Source: JBBQLG01 sp964251665 (GTDB lineage: Bacteria; Bacteroidota; Bacteroidia; Cytophagales; Spirosomataceae). From it: DNA of 57,528 nt. The translations under genes and the position numbers were made by a program. Positions 25,808 through 35,545 of the stretch are shown piece by piece. The notes beneath the pieces were generated by a model that was given only the letters and a program-made list of their open reading frames with translations, did no database searches and was not told the origin of the DNA. Where the stretch lies: positions 1 through 57,528 of the forward strand of contig CAXUKO010000027.1 of assembly GCA_964251665.1 (NCBI GenBank), in the 5' to 3' direction. Position 1 is the first letter of the stretch. Each line of letters begins with the position of its first letter.

Positions 25808-28314
25808 ATCCCAGGAAAGCCAAGAATCTCGAAACACTGTTTCCAATCTTAAGCATTGATGCCGAAACGGACATCATCGTTTCCAAAAACGCCGACCTTA
25901 CGCTGGCATTCGCCCTCGAACTACCAGAGGTGTATGCCCTGTCGGAGAGCGAGTATAATGCCATTCACGAAATATTTGTACGGGCGGTGCGGCTGTTACC
26001 GGTGGGCTACATGCTGCACAAACAGGATTTTTTCATTGAAGCCCGTTACCAGACCGATTTTGAGCGGGAGTATCTGCTGGCGAATAATTACATCGCCTGG
26101 GAGAATGAAATGCACTTTGCCGAGCGGCCCTATCTTGACCACCGGGCCTTTCTGTACATTACCCGGCCGTCGGCGTCTCCCCTCAAACGAACGACAACCA
26201 ACTCATCGTTGCTAAAACGGCACCTGGTTCCGAGGGACGTTCTCGACTACAAGACCTGGGCGGAATTTATCGACCTCACTACCCAATTTCAGGCCATTTT
26301 CAACGATTCGGGAAAGGTACGGCTGGCGCGGTTAAACCGGGAGCAACTGATTGGAGAAGGGGAGGAGACAAGCTTATACCAAAAGTATTTTTCGCTCCAC
26401 TTTAATGATCCGACCCTGTATGATGTGGAGATGGCCAATGGATTGAAAGTGGCGGGGAAGCACACGCATACCTACGCGATCTCAGAACTCGATCACTTCC
26501 CGACCGAGATTTTTAATCAGGTTCGGCTGGAGCAGTTCTCGACTGACTCAACTTCATTGCCAGCCTCGACCGGGAGTTTTCTGGGATTACTCTTACCATT
26601 CAACCATGTCTATAATCAGGTCCTTTACATCCAGGATACCGATTCGATGATGAATCAGATGGTCGCTGATGTAAAGCGGCATCACTCGTTCGCCACCTGG
26701 TCGAAGGAAAATGCGGTCAGTATTTCGGCGAAGGATGCATTCATGGAAGAAGTCAGGGGTAACAATCGCAAGATTGTCCGGGCGCACTATAACGTGATGG
26801 TCTTTCACGATGACCCCGAAGTAGCCGACGTATATAGGTCTTCGTTAGCGGCAGCTATTGCTAAGTTAGGCTTCAAGCCGAAGATGGCGATCTGGGACAG
26901 TGAAACGCTTTTCTGGTCGTGCATTCCGGGCAACATTGCCGAAATAGGAGCCGATAATATGCTGACCTGTTTCGCTGAAGAAGCATTGGCGTTGTGGAAC
27001 ATGGAGACCAATTACAAAGACAGCTTTTTCAACAAAAACGGCATCCTAATGACTGACCGGTTCGGCAAACCCTGCATGGTCGATCTGTTTTTCAAGCCAT
27101 TGCAGCAGGGCATCATCAGCAACCGGAATTTCATGGTAGTAGGCCCGTCGGGGTCGGGCAAGTCATTTACAATGAACAGTATGGTCTACTACCTACTCTC
27201 GCATGGTACGCACGTCAGCATTGTGGATGTCGGCCACTCGTACCGGCGGCTCTGCACGGCACTGGGTGGGCGGTACATCACGAATGAGCCTGATAACCCA
27301 ATCAGCTTTAACCCGTTTTACTTCGAGGACCTTAACCCAAACGAAGACACTAAGGACGCGCTGGCCAACCTAATGATGGCCTTGTGGAAGAAAGACGGCG
27401 AAGCAGCAACCAAATCTGAGGAGGTCACAATTGCCAACATCATCCATGAATATTACCGGTCGTTGCGGCAGCAGATGAATACGGGCGTTTCTGAGTTTCC
27501 CTGCTTCAATTCATTCTTCGACTTTAGCGAGAAGCATTACCCGGCTATTTTCCGCACAAATCAGGGACGATCAGATAAAGAGTTTGATTTGCAGAACTTC
27601 CTGTACGTCATCCGACCCTACTACCAGGGTGGGCAATATGACTACTTGCTGAACTCAACGACCAATATTGATTTGGTCGATGCGCCTTTCGTGGTGTACG
27701 AATTAGACAATATCAAAGATCACCCGGTGTTATTCCCCGTGACGACGATCATGATTATGAACAACTACGTTCGTAAGCTCATCAACGTTAAAGGTGTGCT
27801 GAAAGTCCTGCTGATTGAGGAAGCCTGGAAAGCATTGGCCAAAGACAGCTTTGCTAACTTCCTGAAATGGTGTTCCAAGACCGTACGGAAGCATTACGGC
27901 TCGCTGGGCGTAGTGACGCAGGAAGTGGATGACCTCGTCGGGAACACCATCGTGAAAGACGCAATCATCAACAACTCGCCTATCAAACTGCTGCTCGATC
28001 AGAACAACTACGAAAAGCGGTTCACCGACATTATGCAGATTCTGTCCTTGTCTGAAAAGCAGGCCAATATCATTTTGAGCATCAACAAAGGCACAAACCC
28101 GAACCGCCCGCCCTACAATGAAATGGCCGTCATGCTGGGTGACCTCTGCAAAGTGTATGGCATCGAAGTCTCACGCCGGGCGTATGGCACCTACACCACC
28201 GAGCGCACCGACGTGGACGAAATTCAGCTTCTGGCCGACCACCGGTATGCGGGTGATATAGAACTGGCCGTGAAAGGCTGGTCGCGAGGCGAAACAATGC
28301 GACCGAATCAATAG
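25804..28314 (+). CDS. traG: TraG-type conjugation ATPase (VirB4 family)
   Basis: 836 residues, the motor ATPase of the type IV secretion system. Walker A is GPSGSGKSF (about residues 447-455) and a Walker B-like LKVLLIEEAWKALA lies near 666-680, with a RKHYGSLGVVTQEVDDL segment between B and the final RecA motifs. The N-terminal half is the VirB4 domain that contacts TraF. It ends with TAG, showing that this codon is an ordinary stop in the element. Confidence 0.95.
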   Translation: MNPRKAKNLETLFPILSIDAETDIIVSKNADLTLAFALELPEVYALSESEYNAIHEIFVRAVRLLPVGYMLHKQDFFIEARYQTDFEREYLLANNYIAWENEMHFAERPYLDHRAFLYITRPSASPLKRTTTNSSLLKRHLVPRDVLDYKTWAEFIDLTTQFQAIFNDSGKVRLARLNREQLIGEGEETSLYQKYFSLHFNDPTLYDVEMANGLKVAGKHTHTYAISELDHFPTEIFNQVRLEQFSTDSTSLPASTGSFLGLLLPFNHVYNQVLYIQDTDSMMNQMVADVKRHHSFATWSKENAVSISAKDAFMEEVRGNNRKIVRAHYNVMVFHDDPEVADVYRSSLAAAIAKLGFKPKMAIWDSETLFWSCIPGNIAEIGADNMLTCFAEEALALWNMETNYKDSFFNKNGILMTDRFGKPCMVDLFFKPLQQGIISNRNFMVVGPSGSGKSFTMNSMVYYLLSHGTHVSIVDVGHSYRRLCTALGGRYITNEPDNPISFNPFYFEDLNPNEDTKDALANLMMALWKKDGEAATKSEEVTIANIIHEYYRSLRQQMNTGVSEFPCFNSFFDFSEKHYPAIFRTNQGRSDKEFDLQNFLYVIRPYYQGGQYDYLLNSTTNIDLVDAPFVVYELDNIKDHPVLFPVTTIMIMNNYVRKLINVKGVLKVLLIEEAWKALAKDSFANFLKWCSKTVRKHYGSLGVVTQEVDDLVGNTIVKDAIINNSPIKLLLDQNNYEKRFTDIMQILSLSEKQANIILSINKGTNPNRPPYNEMAVMLGDLCKVYGIEVSRRAYGTYTTERTDVDEIQLLADHRYAGDIELAVKGWSRGETMRPNQ

Positions 28315-28332
28315 ACGAAAACTAATCCGGCT

Positions 28333-29349
28333 ATGACTAAACCCTTCTCCTCAATCCTGAAAATTTCTTGGCTGACGTTCTTCACGACGCTGGCCACTCA
28401 ATCGGCTGACGCACAATTCATCGTCAGTGATCCGCTGCATACCGGTGTTACGCAGCTTATCAAACTGTTGCAGGATCCCTCGTTTAAAACGATGGTCAAA
28501 AACATCGAAGATCTCAAGAAGGTGAGCGATGGCATCAAGCAATTTCATCGGGGCACCGAGTTGGTTCAGACGGTTACGTCCACGACGCAGATGATGAGTC
28601 AGATGGCAACTACTATCAACACCGACGGCCACATTTACCCGGCCGAGTACAGCCTGATCGTGAAAGACTTCAAGGCAATGGCTAATGAAGGCACAAGCAT
28701 TCTGAAAGATATGCGGCAGTCAACGGCGACGAACATCCTGAAGATGAATGATGCCGAACGCATGACCTGGCTCAACACCGCTTATGAAAAAGCAAGCCGG
28801 TTTCAGGGTAAGGTAAATGCTTACTACTACCGGATTCGGGCGTTATCGCTCAAACGGGCGGGTAGTTTGCGTGACCGAACAGCCACAGCACGACTATACG
28901 GTATTTCAATTGACAATATGGACCGGCTTACTGGTGGTGGGGGCGGGGGTGAGTCTTTCGACAACGGATTTGAGAATGGCTATAACGACTATGAAAAGTA
29001 TAACGACAAGTCCGTACTCGACAACTATACCCAAACTGCCGATGCTCAGAAAATGCGGCAGGCGCAGGAAGAATATGCCCGACGTTTGCAGGACTATCAG
29101 GACCGGCTTGAACTGGCCGAAATCGAAGCGAAACGGATAGCCATGATTCAGCTATTAGCAAAGGGATATCAGCCCATTTCAGCCCCAAAACGAAAAGATG
29201 GTGAGATTGGCTGGGTAACACCCGAAGGAAAAGTTATTTCCAGTGAAGAGTTCGAGATTGTGCTTCGCATGGAAACCCGCCTAGTACTGGAGCCAATGAA
29301 AAAGCAGTTGTACGACGAGTATAAAATTGGACAAGGCTACAACGGCTAA
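28333..29349 (+). CDS. traI: TraI-type protein (DUF4141, VirB5/TrbJ-like)
   Basis: 338 residues with an N-terminal signal (about 1-27, ending ...SADAQ) and long charged helices (about 60-180 and 240-300), as in VirB5/TrbJ minor pilus proteins; a glycine run (TGGGGGGES) forms a linker near 207. Order and spacing (19 bp after traG, 26 bp before traJ) match the Bacteroidetes tra cluster. Confidence 0.85.
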   Translation: MTKPFSSILKISWLTFFTTLATQSADAQFIVSDPLHTGVTQLIKLLQDPSFKTMVKNIEDLKKVSDGIKQFHRGTELVQTVTSTTQMMSQMATTINTDGHIYPAEYSLIVKDFKAMANEGTSILKDMRQSTATNILKMNDAERMTWLNTAYEKASRFQGKVNAYYYRIRALSLKRAGSLRDRTATARLYGISIDNMDRLTGGGGGGESFDNGFENGYNDYEKYNDKSVLDNYTQTADAQKMRQAQEEYARRLQDYQDRLELAEIEAKRIAMIQLLAKGYQPISAPKRKDGEIGWVTPEGKVISSEEFEIVLRMETRLVLEPMKKQLYDEYKIGQGYNG

Positions 29350-29375
29350 CCTGGCAGAATCCCACCGAATCATAC

Positions 29376-30974
29376 ATGGAAGAGTATTTCAACTTAATCG
29401 ACGAGTTGCAGTCGATCTACGCCGAAGTTCTGAAAAGCAGCAGCAGTACCGCCCGTGAGATTGAAACAATGATCCGGTCGGCGGCTGGAATCGGGGCGTT
29501 ATTATACATCTTCTCGCGCCTGGCAGGGCAGATTTCGCGTAACGAATCCATTGATTTCTTCCCGTATCTGAGGCCCTTTCTGATGGTTATTCTCATTACG
29601 GCCGCACCCAAAATTTGTGATACGCTGGATGCTTTTGGTCTGGCTGCAGCCAATAAAATCACCGGTGGTAATCAACTGATCTATGAGCGTGTCAAAAAGC
29701 AATCGGAGTTGATTCGGGAAAAGGTTAAAGAGAAATGGGATAAGATTGGCAGCGACCCAAAAGCCTACTCGGACTACTATAAATCGGGCCGGGAAGCGGA
29801 TGAAGCGGGTTTCTTCGGAGACACCAAGGTTGAAATGAAAATCGCATTCGATGGCGGAGCCGATAAATTCTACGCCATGTTGCTGGGCCTGATTCAGGAT
29901 TTTCTGCTGGCCGTGATGCACGTCTGTGAATCGCTGATGTACCTCATCTCGATCAGCTACCGGATTATCCTGCGGTTTGGTGCTCCCGTTGCTATTGTGC
30001 TGGCCATCTTTCCCGGTTTCACGTCGAACCTGGCGGAGTGGTTTGGTAAATACGTCAATTATTCCCTGCTGCCAATGGTAGCAGCCTTGTACGGCCGAAT
30101 TGCCTTCACGGTTTCCGATAAGTATCTGGCCAAGTACAGCGGCTCTATGGCGATTACGCAGGGAGGAGCAGAGGCCGACAACGTAACATTTCTCGGCATG
30201 GCCTACATCGCCATTCTCATTATGCTCATTATCGGGTATTTCCAGGTTCCTTCTATGACCAATATGCTCGTAACCGTTGGTGGGGTAGGAGCAATGGTGC
30301 AGGGGGCTACCCGCATCGGATCGCAGGGCATATCGCAAAATGTGCGACGGGGCGGTGCTGCGTTGTCGACCATAACCCGGGCGGGTACCCATGTGGGTGG
30401 TTCTGCCCTGCGAGGTGTTTCGGGATCGTTCGGCAAATCGTTTGGGATTGGTATGAGCAGGGGAGAAGGCAGCTCGTCGACTGGCTCATCGTCCGGTGGC
30501 GGAAATCATGCCAGCGCACCCACGTTCAGCGTACCTAATTCACCCGGTCGGGCCTGGTCAGGTCGTAACACCGGTTCAACCGGATTTGCACCCTATACCA
30601 CTCGTCAGGCATCTGTGGCTCCGTCGGCCGACGCACCAGCAAATCCAGTTGCACCAGCTCCGGGCAAGAGTGATGCTGGGCAGACCAGCACGGGACGACG
30701 GCCCCAGTTTACTGGGAGTGCTTATCAGGGTGTAGCCGCTGGTGTCAGAGGAGGGGCTAATCTCGGAACGCGGATCGGCAATCAGTTGGGAAATCAATAT
30801 GGACCGGTGGGAACCGTAGTAGGCACCTACGGCGGCAAAGCAGCGGGGGCCATTATTGGTGGAGGACTACGGGCCTCGACCGAAGCAGCCAAATTTGGCC
30901 TGGGTGCCGTGGGGGGTACGGCTGCGGCTTTGGTTGGTGCTGACAAACGTTACCGAAACCGTCGGGTGTCCTGA
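29376..30974 (+). CDS. traJ: TraJ-type membrane protein (VirB6/TrbL-like)
   Basis: 532 residues. The first 310 residues carry several membrane helices (e.g. LLYIFSRLAGQI, FLMVILITAAP, YIAILIMLIIGYF), the multi-pass core of VirB6-like channel proteins. Residues about 315-530 are a Gly/Ser/Ala/Pro-rich, low-complexity tail (GSSSTGSSSGGGNHA, GTRIGNQLGNQYGPVG), probably flexible and cytosolic or periplasmic. Confidence 0.88.
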   Translation: MEEYFNLIDELQSIYAEVLKSSSSTAREIETMIRSAAGIGALLYIFSRLAGQISRNESIDFFPYLRPFLMVILITAAPKICDTLDAFGLAAANKITGGNQLIYERVKKQSELIREKVKEKWDKIGSDPKAYSDYYKSGREADEAGFFGDTKVEMKIAFDGGADKFYAMLLGLIQDFLLAVMHVCESLMYLISISYRIILRFGAPVAIVLAIFPGFTSNLAEWFGKYVNYSLLPMVAALYGRIAFTVSDKYLAKYSGSMAITQGGAEADNVTFLGMAYIAILIMLIIGYFQVPSMTNMLVTVGGVGAMVQGATRIGSQGISQNVRRGGAALSTITRAGTHVGGSALRGVSGSFGKSFGIGMSRGEGSSSTGSSSGGGNHASAPTFSVPNSPGRAWSGRNTGSTGFAPYTTRQASVAPSADAPANPVAPAPGKSDAGQTSTGRRPQFTGSAYQGVAAGVRGGANLGTRIGNQLGNQYGPVGTVVGTYGGKAAGAIIGGGLRASTEAAKFGLGAVGGTAAALVGADKRYRNRRVS

Positions 30975-30998
30975 ACGGGCAACATCTTTTTATAACCT

Positions 30999-31286
30999 AT
31001 GCTCAAACGTTATCGCTACCAAAACAATCTGCTGGCTGCCTATCGGACGGCCATGTCCGTGTTTCTGTTTGCTTTTCTACCGGTCGGATGCCTGACAGCC
31101 TTGATTGTCTTTATCAGTTTGCAACGCTATCAACGTCATTCTGCCAGGGCCTACGTTTTTCACACCGGTGGGGCCTCCATTGAAATTTACGAACCCACGG
31201 GTCACGAGCAACAGGAGGGACAGGCCGTTTTGACGGCTGCCAGACAACGCCGTGCTTTAACCAAACGACAGCCATTGCAACCGTAA
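30999..31286 (+). CDS. small membrane protein between traJ and traK
   Basis: 95 residues: one hydrophobic segment (about 17-38, MSVFLFAFLPVGCLTALIVF) and a charged C-terminal half with EIYEPTGHEQQEG. It is not a standard gene of the CTnDOT-type tra order that I know. It starts 24 bp after traJ and ends 7 bp before traK, so it is very probably translated as part of the operon. Confidence 0.65.
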   Translation: MLKRYRYQNNLLAAYRTAMSVFLFAFLPVGCLTALIVFISLQRYQRHSARAYVFHTGGASIEIYEPTGHEQQEGQAVLTAARQRRALTKRQPLQP

Positions 31287-31293
31287 CACCTTT

Positions 31294-31911
31294 ATGAAAG
31301 AGCTTCTCCAATTAGAAAAGGATTTTCAACGCGGCCGGGCCTTGGTCGTAGCCGCTATTGTCTGTTCGTTTGGCATCTCACTAACAGCCATTATACTCAG
31401 TTTCAAATACACCAATGACTTCTCGAAACGAATCTACCTCATCAACCGGGGCGAAGCGATTGAAGCTACCTGTGGCGACATCACCGACAACCGGCCGGCA
31501 GAAGCCCGCTATCACGTAGCCCGTTTCCACGAACTGTTCTTTACGGTTTCCCCTGACCCGCGTTCCATCAGCGACAACATGAAGAAAGCCCTGTTCCTCT
31601 GCGATGAATCCGCGCAAAAGCTGTACAACAACCTTAGTGAACAGGATTACTACCGCGAGATGGTACAGGGAAACGTGACCCAAAAGATCAGGATCGACTC
31701 CGTATTTACCGATATGCGGTCTTATCCGTACCGGGCAATCACCTACGCCACGCTGACTCAGGAGCGGGCCACGGCATCGACCGAGCGGCAAATCGTGACG
31801 GATACGGAACTGATGGACATTAACCGCTCGGAAAACTCGCCCAATGGTTACCTGATGCGGAACTTCCACATCGTTTCTTCCAAAATCACGAATCAGCTAA
31901 CCCATTATTGA
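31294..31911 (+). CDS. traK: TraK-type protein (VirB8-like)
   Basis: 205 residues: one N-terminal membrane anchor (VVAAIVCSFGISLTAIIL, about 18-36) followed by a periplasmic domain (HVARFHELFFTVSP, VTQKIRIDSVFTDM), the VirB8/TraK layout. VirB8 proteins are assembly factors of the secretion channel. The stop shares bases with the traL start (TGATG). Confidence 0.9.
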   Translation: MKELLQLEKDFQRGRALVVAAIVCSFGISLTAIILSFKYTNDFSKRIYLINRGEAIEATCGDITDNRPAEARYHVARFHELFFTVSPDPRSISDNMKKALFLCDESAQKLYNNLSEQDYYREMVQGNVTQKIRIDSVFTDMRSYPYRAITYATLTQERATASTERQIVTDTELMDINRSENSPNGYLMRNFHIVSSKITNQLTHY

Positions 31912-32150
31912 TGCTCATGGGTCTGTTTACACCTTTCCAGAAAAAGCCTACTGTTGACCTGGCTGAACATCCGGCGCATGTAATTGGTCAGCGGCTTGGG
32001 CGATGGTTCGATAATCAATTACGTCGCATGGCCGACGCGCTAAATGCCTGGCAACACCGAGTGGGCTTTAAGCACCGAAACCGGTGGTTGCTGGGTGTGC
32101 TGTTGGTACTACTGGCCTACTTTATCCGGGAGGTATTGATCCTTTTCTAA
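31911..32150 (+). CDS. traL: TraL-like small membrane protein (DUF3989)
   Basis: 79 residues from the ATG at 31911, which overlaps the traK stop; an ATG two codons later is also possible. It has one C-terminal membrane helix (WLLGVLLVLLAYFIREVLILF) after a basic amphipathic region (HVIGQRLGRWFDNQLRRM), the form of TraL. It lies 15 bp before traM. Confidence 0.75.
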   Translation: MLMGLFTPFQKKPTVDLAEHPAHVIGQRLGRWFDNQLRRMADALNAWQHRVGFKHRNRWLLGVLLVLLAYFIREVLILF

Positions 32151-32165
32151 CCCTCTATCAACGCT

Positions 32166-33671
32166 ATGTCTTTGTCTTCAACAACTAACACCAGCTCTAA
32201 GCCGCCTATTTCGGCCGGGCAGGAAACGGCCAGAAATCTCTCGCTTAGCCGTAAAAAAGTGATTGTGATGCTGGCCCCGGCGGTACTACTGACGGGTATC
32301 GGCATCTACGGCGTTCATGGCGGTTTCATTACCACGGGTGATGCTAAGCCAGCAAACTCAGTGGCCACGAAAATTGATTTGTCGCCACCATCCGCCAAAC
32401 CACATGGGTTGAAGAATGATGTAAAATACGACAACTCATTTTCGACCAGTGACCTCAAACCATCGTCTACTCGCCCGGCCATCGACCAACAGGCGCAGTC
32501 GAGTAGCCAAATGCTAACGGGTCAATCAACGCGGATTGGGCTTGGCTCCAATGAACACCTAACTGATAGCGATTACCAGCGGATTGATAAGGTTGGCACT
32601 CCTGTAGCCCCACCGTCGAAGTCGTCAGTTAATCAGCAATACCTAACGCAGAATGATCGCGCCCGTCGCGAGCAGGAGCGGGTTATGCGAACGATGTACA
32701 GGGCACCGAAGTCGCGGGAGCAGTTGGTAGAAGACCGGCAGTCGCAGGAAGATCGGGCGTATAACCGGCAGGTGACCGAAAAGCTGTTGCAACAAATCGA
32801 GGGGTCGAACCGCAAGCCAACCGCAACCAGTACGGCAGGAGGGGAGCCGCTGTACATGAACGAATACCGAAAGTTGAAACAGTCCTACGGCGGGCAGCTC
32901 CCGGCTCAGTACACCGAGCTTTTCAAACGTGAGATTGAAGCCGAGCGGACCGGAGAGACCCGGCAAACCGGTAGCACGGCAACTACGAACCCATTGGGGA
33001 AAGGCAATGCGGAAACGGTGATTCTACCGGCGAATTACGATGCACCGGCAATGGCAACTAGTCGGAATGCTTTTTATGGCACCGGGGGCCGGGCGTTGCG
33101 GGCAACGAATATGCCCAACAGCACGAACATGGCCATCCCGGCAGTCATCCACGGCGACGGCAACAACGTTACCTTATCGTCGGGTGCGACCGTTAAAATT
33201 CGGCTGCTGGAAGACACGCAACTGCTCCTCAATGGCGAGATCGTTACGCTACCGGCGAACTCCCTAGTGTCGGGTATCTGCCATATTGCCGACGAACGGA
33301 TCATGGTGTCGGTGAATACGCTGCGGCAGGGAAACTACCTCTACGAAACGGATCTGGTCGCCTATGACCTCGACGGCCGCGCGGGCCTGCGGGTACCGCA
33401 CATGAATGAGAAAAACCGCGTAGCCCAGGCACTCGGACAAACCGCCCAGGCCTCGGCTATGTCCCCCTACTATCTCCTGCCCCAGGGTAATATCGGCCAG
33501 CAGGTTGGCACTCAGGTCGCCGTTCAGGCGGGATCGACGCTGTTTCAGGGAGCCAGAGCATTAGTACAGGGCAAGTTATCCGCGCCCAAAGCCACTATCA
33601 AACCCAACTACCGAATCTACCTGAAAAGTGGGGGCCGCTCCGGTGCTTCAAAAGCACTGGCTGATTTCTAA
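32166..33671 (+). CDS. traM: TraM-type protein (VirB10-like)
   Basis: 501 residues. One membrane helix near the N-terminus (VIVMLAPAVLLTGIGIYGV, about 34-52), then a long disordered, charged region (about 60-260, rich in Ser/Gln/Arg), and a C-terminal beta-rich domain with FKLLEDTQLLLNGEIVTLP-like strands typical of the VirB10 family (KIRLLEDTQLLL). It spans the envelope and gates the channel. Confidence 0.88.
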   Translation: MSLSSTTNTSSKPPISAGQETARNLSLSRKKVIVMLAPAVLLTGIGIYGVHGGFITTGDAKPANSVATKIDLSPPSAKPHGLKNDVKYDNSFSTSDLKPSSTRPAIDQQAQSSSQMLTGQSTRIGLGSNEHLTDSDYQRIDKVGTPVAPPSKSSVNQQYLTQNDRARREQERVMRTMYRAPKSREQLVEDRQSQEDRAYNRQVTEKLLQQIEGSNRKPTATSTAGGEPLYMNEYRKLKQSYGGQLPAQYTELFKREIEAERTGETRQTGSTATTNPLGKGNAETVILPANYDAPAMATSRNAFYGTGGRALRATNMPNSTNMAIPAVIHGDGNNVTLSSGATVKIRLLEDTQLLLNGEIVTLPANSLVSGICHIADERIMVSVNTLRQGNYLYETDLVAYDLDGRAGLRVPHMNEKNRVAQALGQTAQASAMSPYYLLPQGNIGQQVGTQVAVQAGSTLFQGARALVQGKLSAPKATIKPNYRIYLKSGGRSGASKALADF

Positions 33672-33700
33672 CTGGCCTCCGTCAACGCATCAATTTACCC

Positions 33701-34753
33701 ATGAAAAAAACATACCTACTCTTAACTGCCCTGACAATCTCGACGGGCGGAGTTTACGCACAAAGACGCCACCGGCATTACAAACACCAACTACCTAACG
33801 TGGCAATGCTGGCCACGAAGTCTCCAACGCTTGCAACACCTTCCGGTACAATTCCAGTGGCACTACTGACGAAGAAAGCGGCCGTCGATTCGGCAACCCA
33901 CAACGATCCCGTTATCCATCTGGCTCTGGGATACGTACTGCCAATCGACAAATCAGCCGTGAAGGGTAGCTACTCCATCGGCGTGTCGGATCACAAGACC
34001 ACGCATATTATTTTCCCCGCCAAAATTCGTGACATCGACGCAGGTTCGTCAGACATCATCGCGCTGATCCCGGAGAGCGTAAACAACATTCTACGCGTAA
34101 AAGCCACCGCGCCCCGTCCATTCGGCGAGACCAACGTTACGGTACTGACCGACGACGGTGGTTTTTATTCATTCCTGATCCGCTACGAATCGGAGCCGAC
34201 GGTGCTCAACATCAACATCGCCAACAACACCCGTTCCGACAATGACGCATCGTCGGCGATGGGCATCAACAAAGCCACGGCTGTATCGTTGGTCGGACCG
34301 GTCGCCGAGGTCAACAAAACGGAGCTGCTGCACACGGCCGCCAAAGTGTACGAGCACAAACCGTTTGCCCGCAACATCGGCGTGACCAAACAACGGATGA
34401 GCCTGTTACTGGCCGGGTTGTACGTGCAGGGCGGTACTCTCTACGTGCAATGCACCATCCGCAACGACAGCGAGATTGATTATCAATTGGACTTTGCTAA
34501 ATTCTACATCCGCGACAAAGACGTACTGAAACGTATGGCCTCTCAGGAAATGGACTTGCCCGTGCTGGCCAGTTACCCCGAAACGCTCACCAAATTCCGG
34601 GGCCGCACCGACTACACCATGGTATATGCGCTACCCTTAAAGACGTTCACGGAAGACAAGGTGATCGAGATGGAAGTGTATGAGAAAGAGGGCGGGCGGC
34701 ACCTCCGGTTCCAGATCGACAGCGACATCATGCTTAAAGCGCGGGGACTATGA
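33701..34753 (+). CDS. traN: TraN-type protein (VirB9-like)
   Basis: 350 residues with an N-terminal signal peptide (ending ...GGVYAQ), and a beta-rich body with VVHLALGYVLPIDK-like and YSIGVSDHKTTHIIFPAKI segments; TraN proteins form the outer ring with TraM. Its stop overlaps the traO start by 4 bp. Confidence 0.9.
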   Translation: MKKTYLLLTALTISTGGVYAQRRHRHYKHQLPNVAMLATKSPTLATPSGTIPVALLTKKAAVDSATHNDPVIHLALGYVLPIDKSAVKGSYSIGVSDHKTTHIIFPAKIRDIDAGSSDIIALIPESVNNILRVKATAPRPFGETNVTVLTDDGGFYSFLIRYESEPTVLNINIANNTRSDNDASSAMGINKATAVSLVGPVAEVNKTELLHTAAKVYEHKPFARNIGVTKQRMSLLLAGLYVQGGTLYVQCTIRNDSEIDYQLDFAKFYIRDKDVLKRMASQEMDLPVLASYPETLTKFRGRTDYTMVYALPLKTFTEDKVIEMEVYEKEGGRHLRFQIDSDIMLKARGL

Positions 34754-35361
34754 AAAACGAGATGTTAAGGACCAGCTCGCCAAGACCGCGTAACCTACTT
34801 TTATCTTGCTTTATTGGCGCAAACCTACTTTTGTCTTGCCCGACCTGGGCGCAGTCGCATCTGAGCGGTCAGCAGTTCATTGAAGTAACGGGCGGCTTAG
34901 TTGATCGGCTGGCCATTCGGGGTGAGGGCACTGGCTGGCATGGCTCGCTGACGATGGGCCGCTATAACAACCGGCTAAACGCCTGGAAATGGACCGTAAG
35001 TTACGTGCGGAAGCCACTCGGCGTAAACACGAATGCAGAACCGTTACGCGTACCTGTGGAGCAGTTGACAGCGGGCTACGGGTACGAGTTCATGCTGCAC
35101 CGCTCCGTATTCAGAACCTTCTTTGTACGTGGCCAGGTCATGCCATTTGTCGGTTACGAATCCGTTAACCATGACCGCAAACCGATTGGAGCCGACTCTA
35201 CATTTGCGGCCTGGTCGCGCGTATTAGCCGGTGCCGACGCAGGCATTGAGTTTGAGTTTCAGCCCGTCGTTCTCGGCATCCGCCAACGATGGAATCCCAC
35301 GTCAACGGTTGAGCGATTTCACACACTGTTTTATGTGGGGGTGCGGTTGGGGTGGAAATGA
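34750..35361 (+). CDS. traO: TraO-type protein of the conjugation operon
   Basis: 203 residues with a signal peptide (LLLSCPTWAQ, cleavage near residue 35; it contains Cys but no clean lipobox) and a beta-barrel-like body (GYGYEFMLHRSVF, YVGVRLGWK at the end), typical of TraO outer-membrane proteins. Last gene of the operon; downstream sequence to 35545 is A/T-rich and holds no gene I can support. Confidence 0.83.
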   Translation: MKNEMLRTSSPRPRNLLLSCFIGANLLLSCPTWAQSHLSGQQFIEVTGGLVDRLAIRGEGTGWHGSLTMGRYNNRLNAWKWTVSYVRKPLGVNTNAEPLRVPVEQLTAGYGYEFMLHRSVFRTFFVRGQVMPFVGYESVNHDRKPIGADSTFAAWSRVLAGADAGIEFEFQPVVLGIRQRWNPTSTVERFHTLFYVGVRLGWK

Positions 35362-35545
35362 CTTTTTCCTTAAAATATTAGTTAACAAAGGCAAAAGATG
35401 ATTTGAGGTGGTCCGGGTATAGTGTATCTCTTCAGGCTCAGTTTCGTCAAAGGCGAAAAATATCTATACAGGTTTGTTAATGTCTATAAACAGTGTAGTT
35501 GAACCGAGGCACCAAACACGATACAAATGGTGAGGGTAATTTCGG

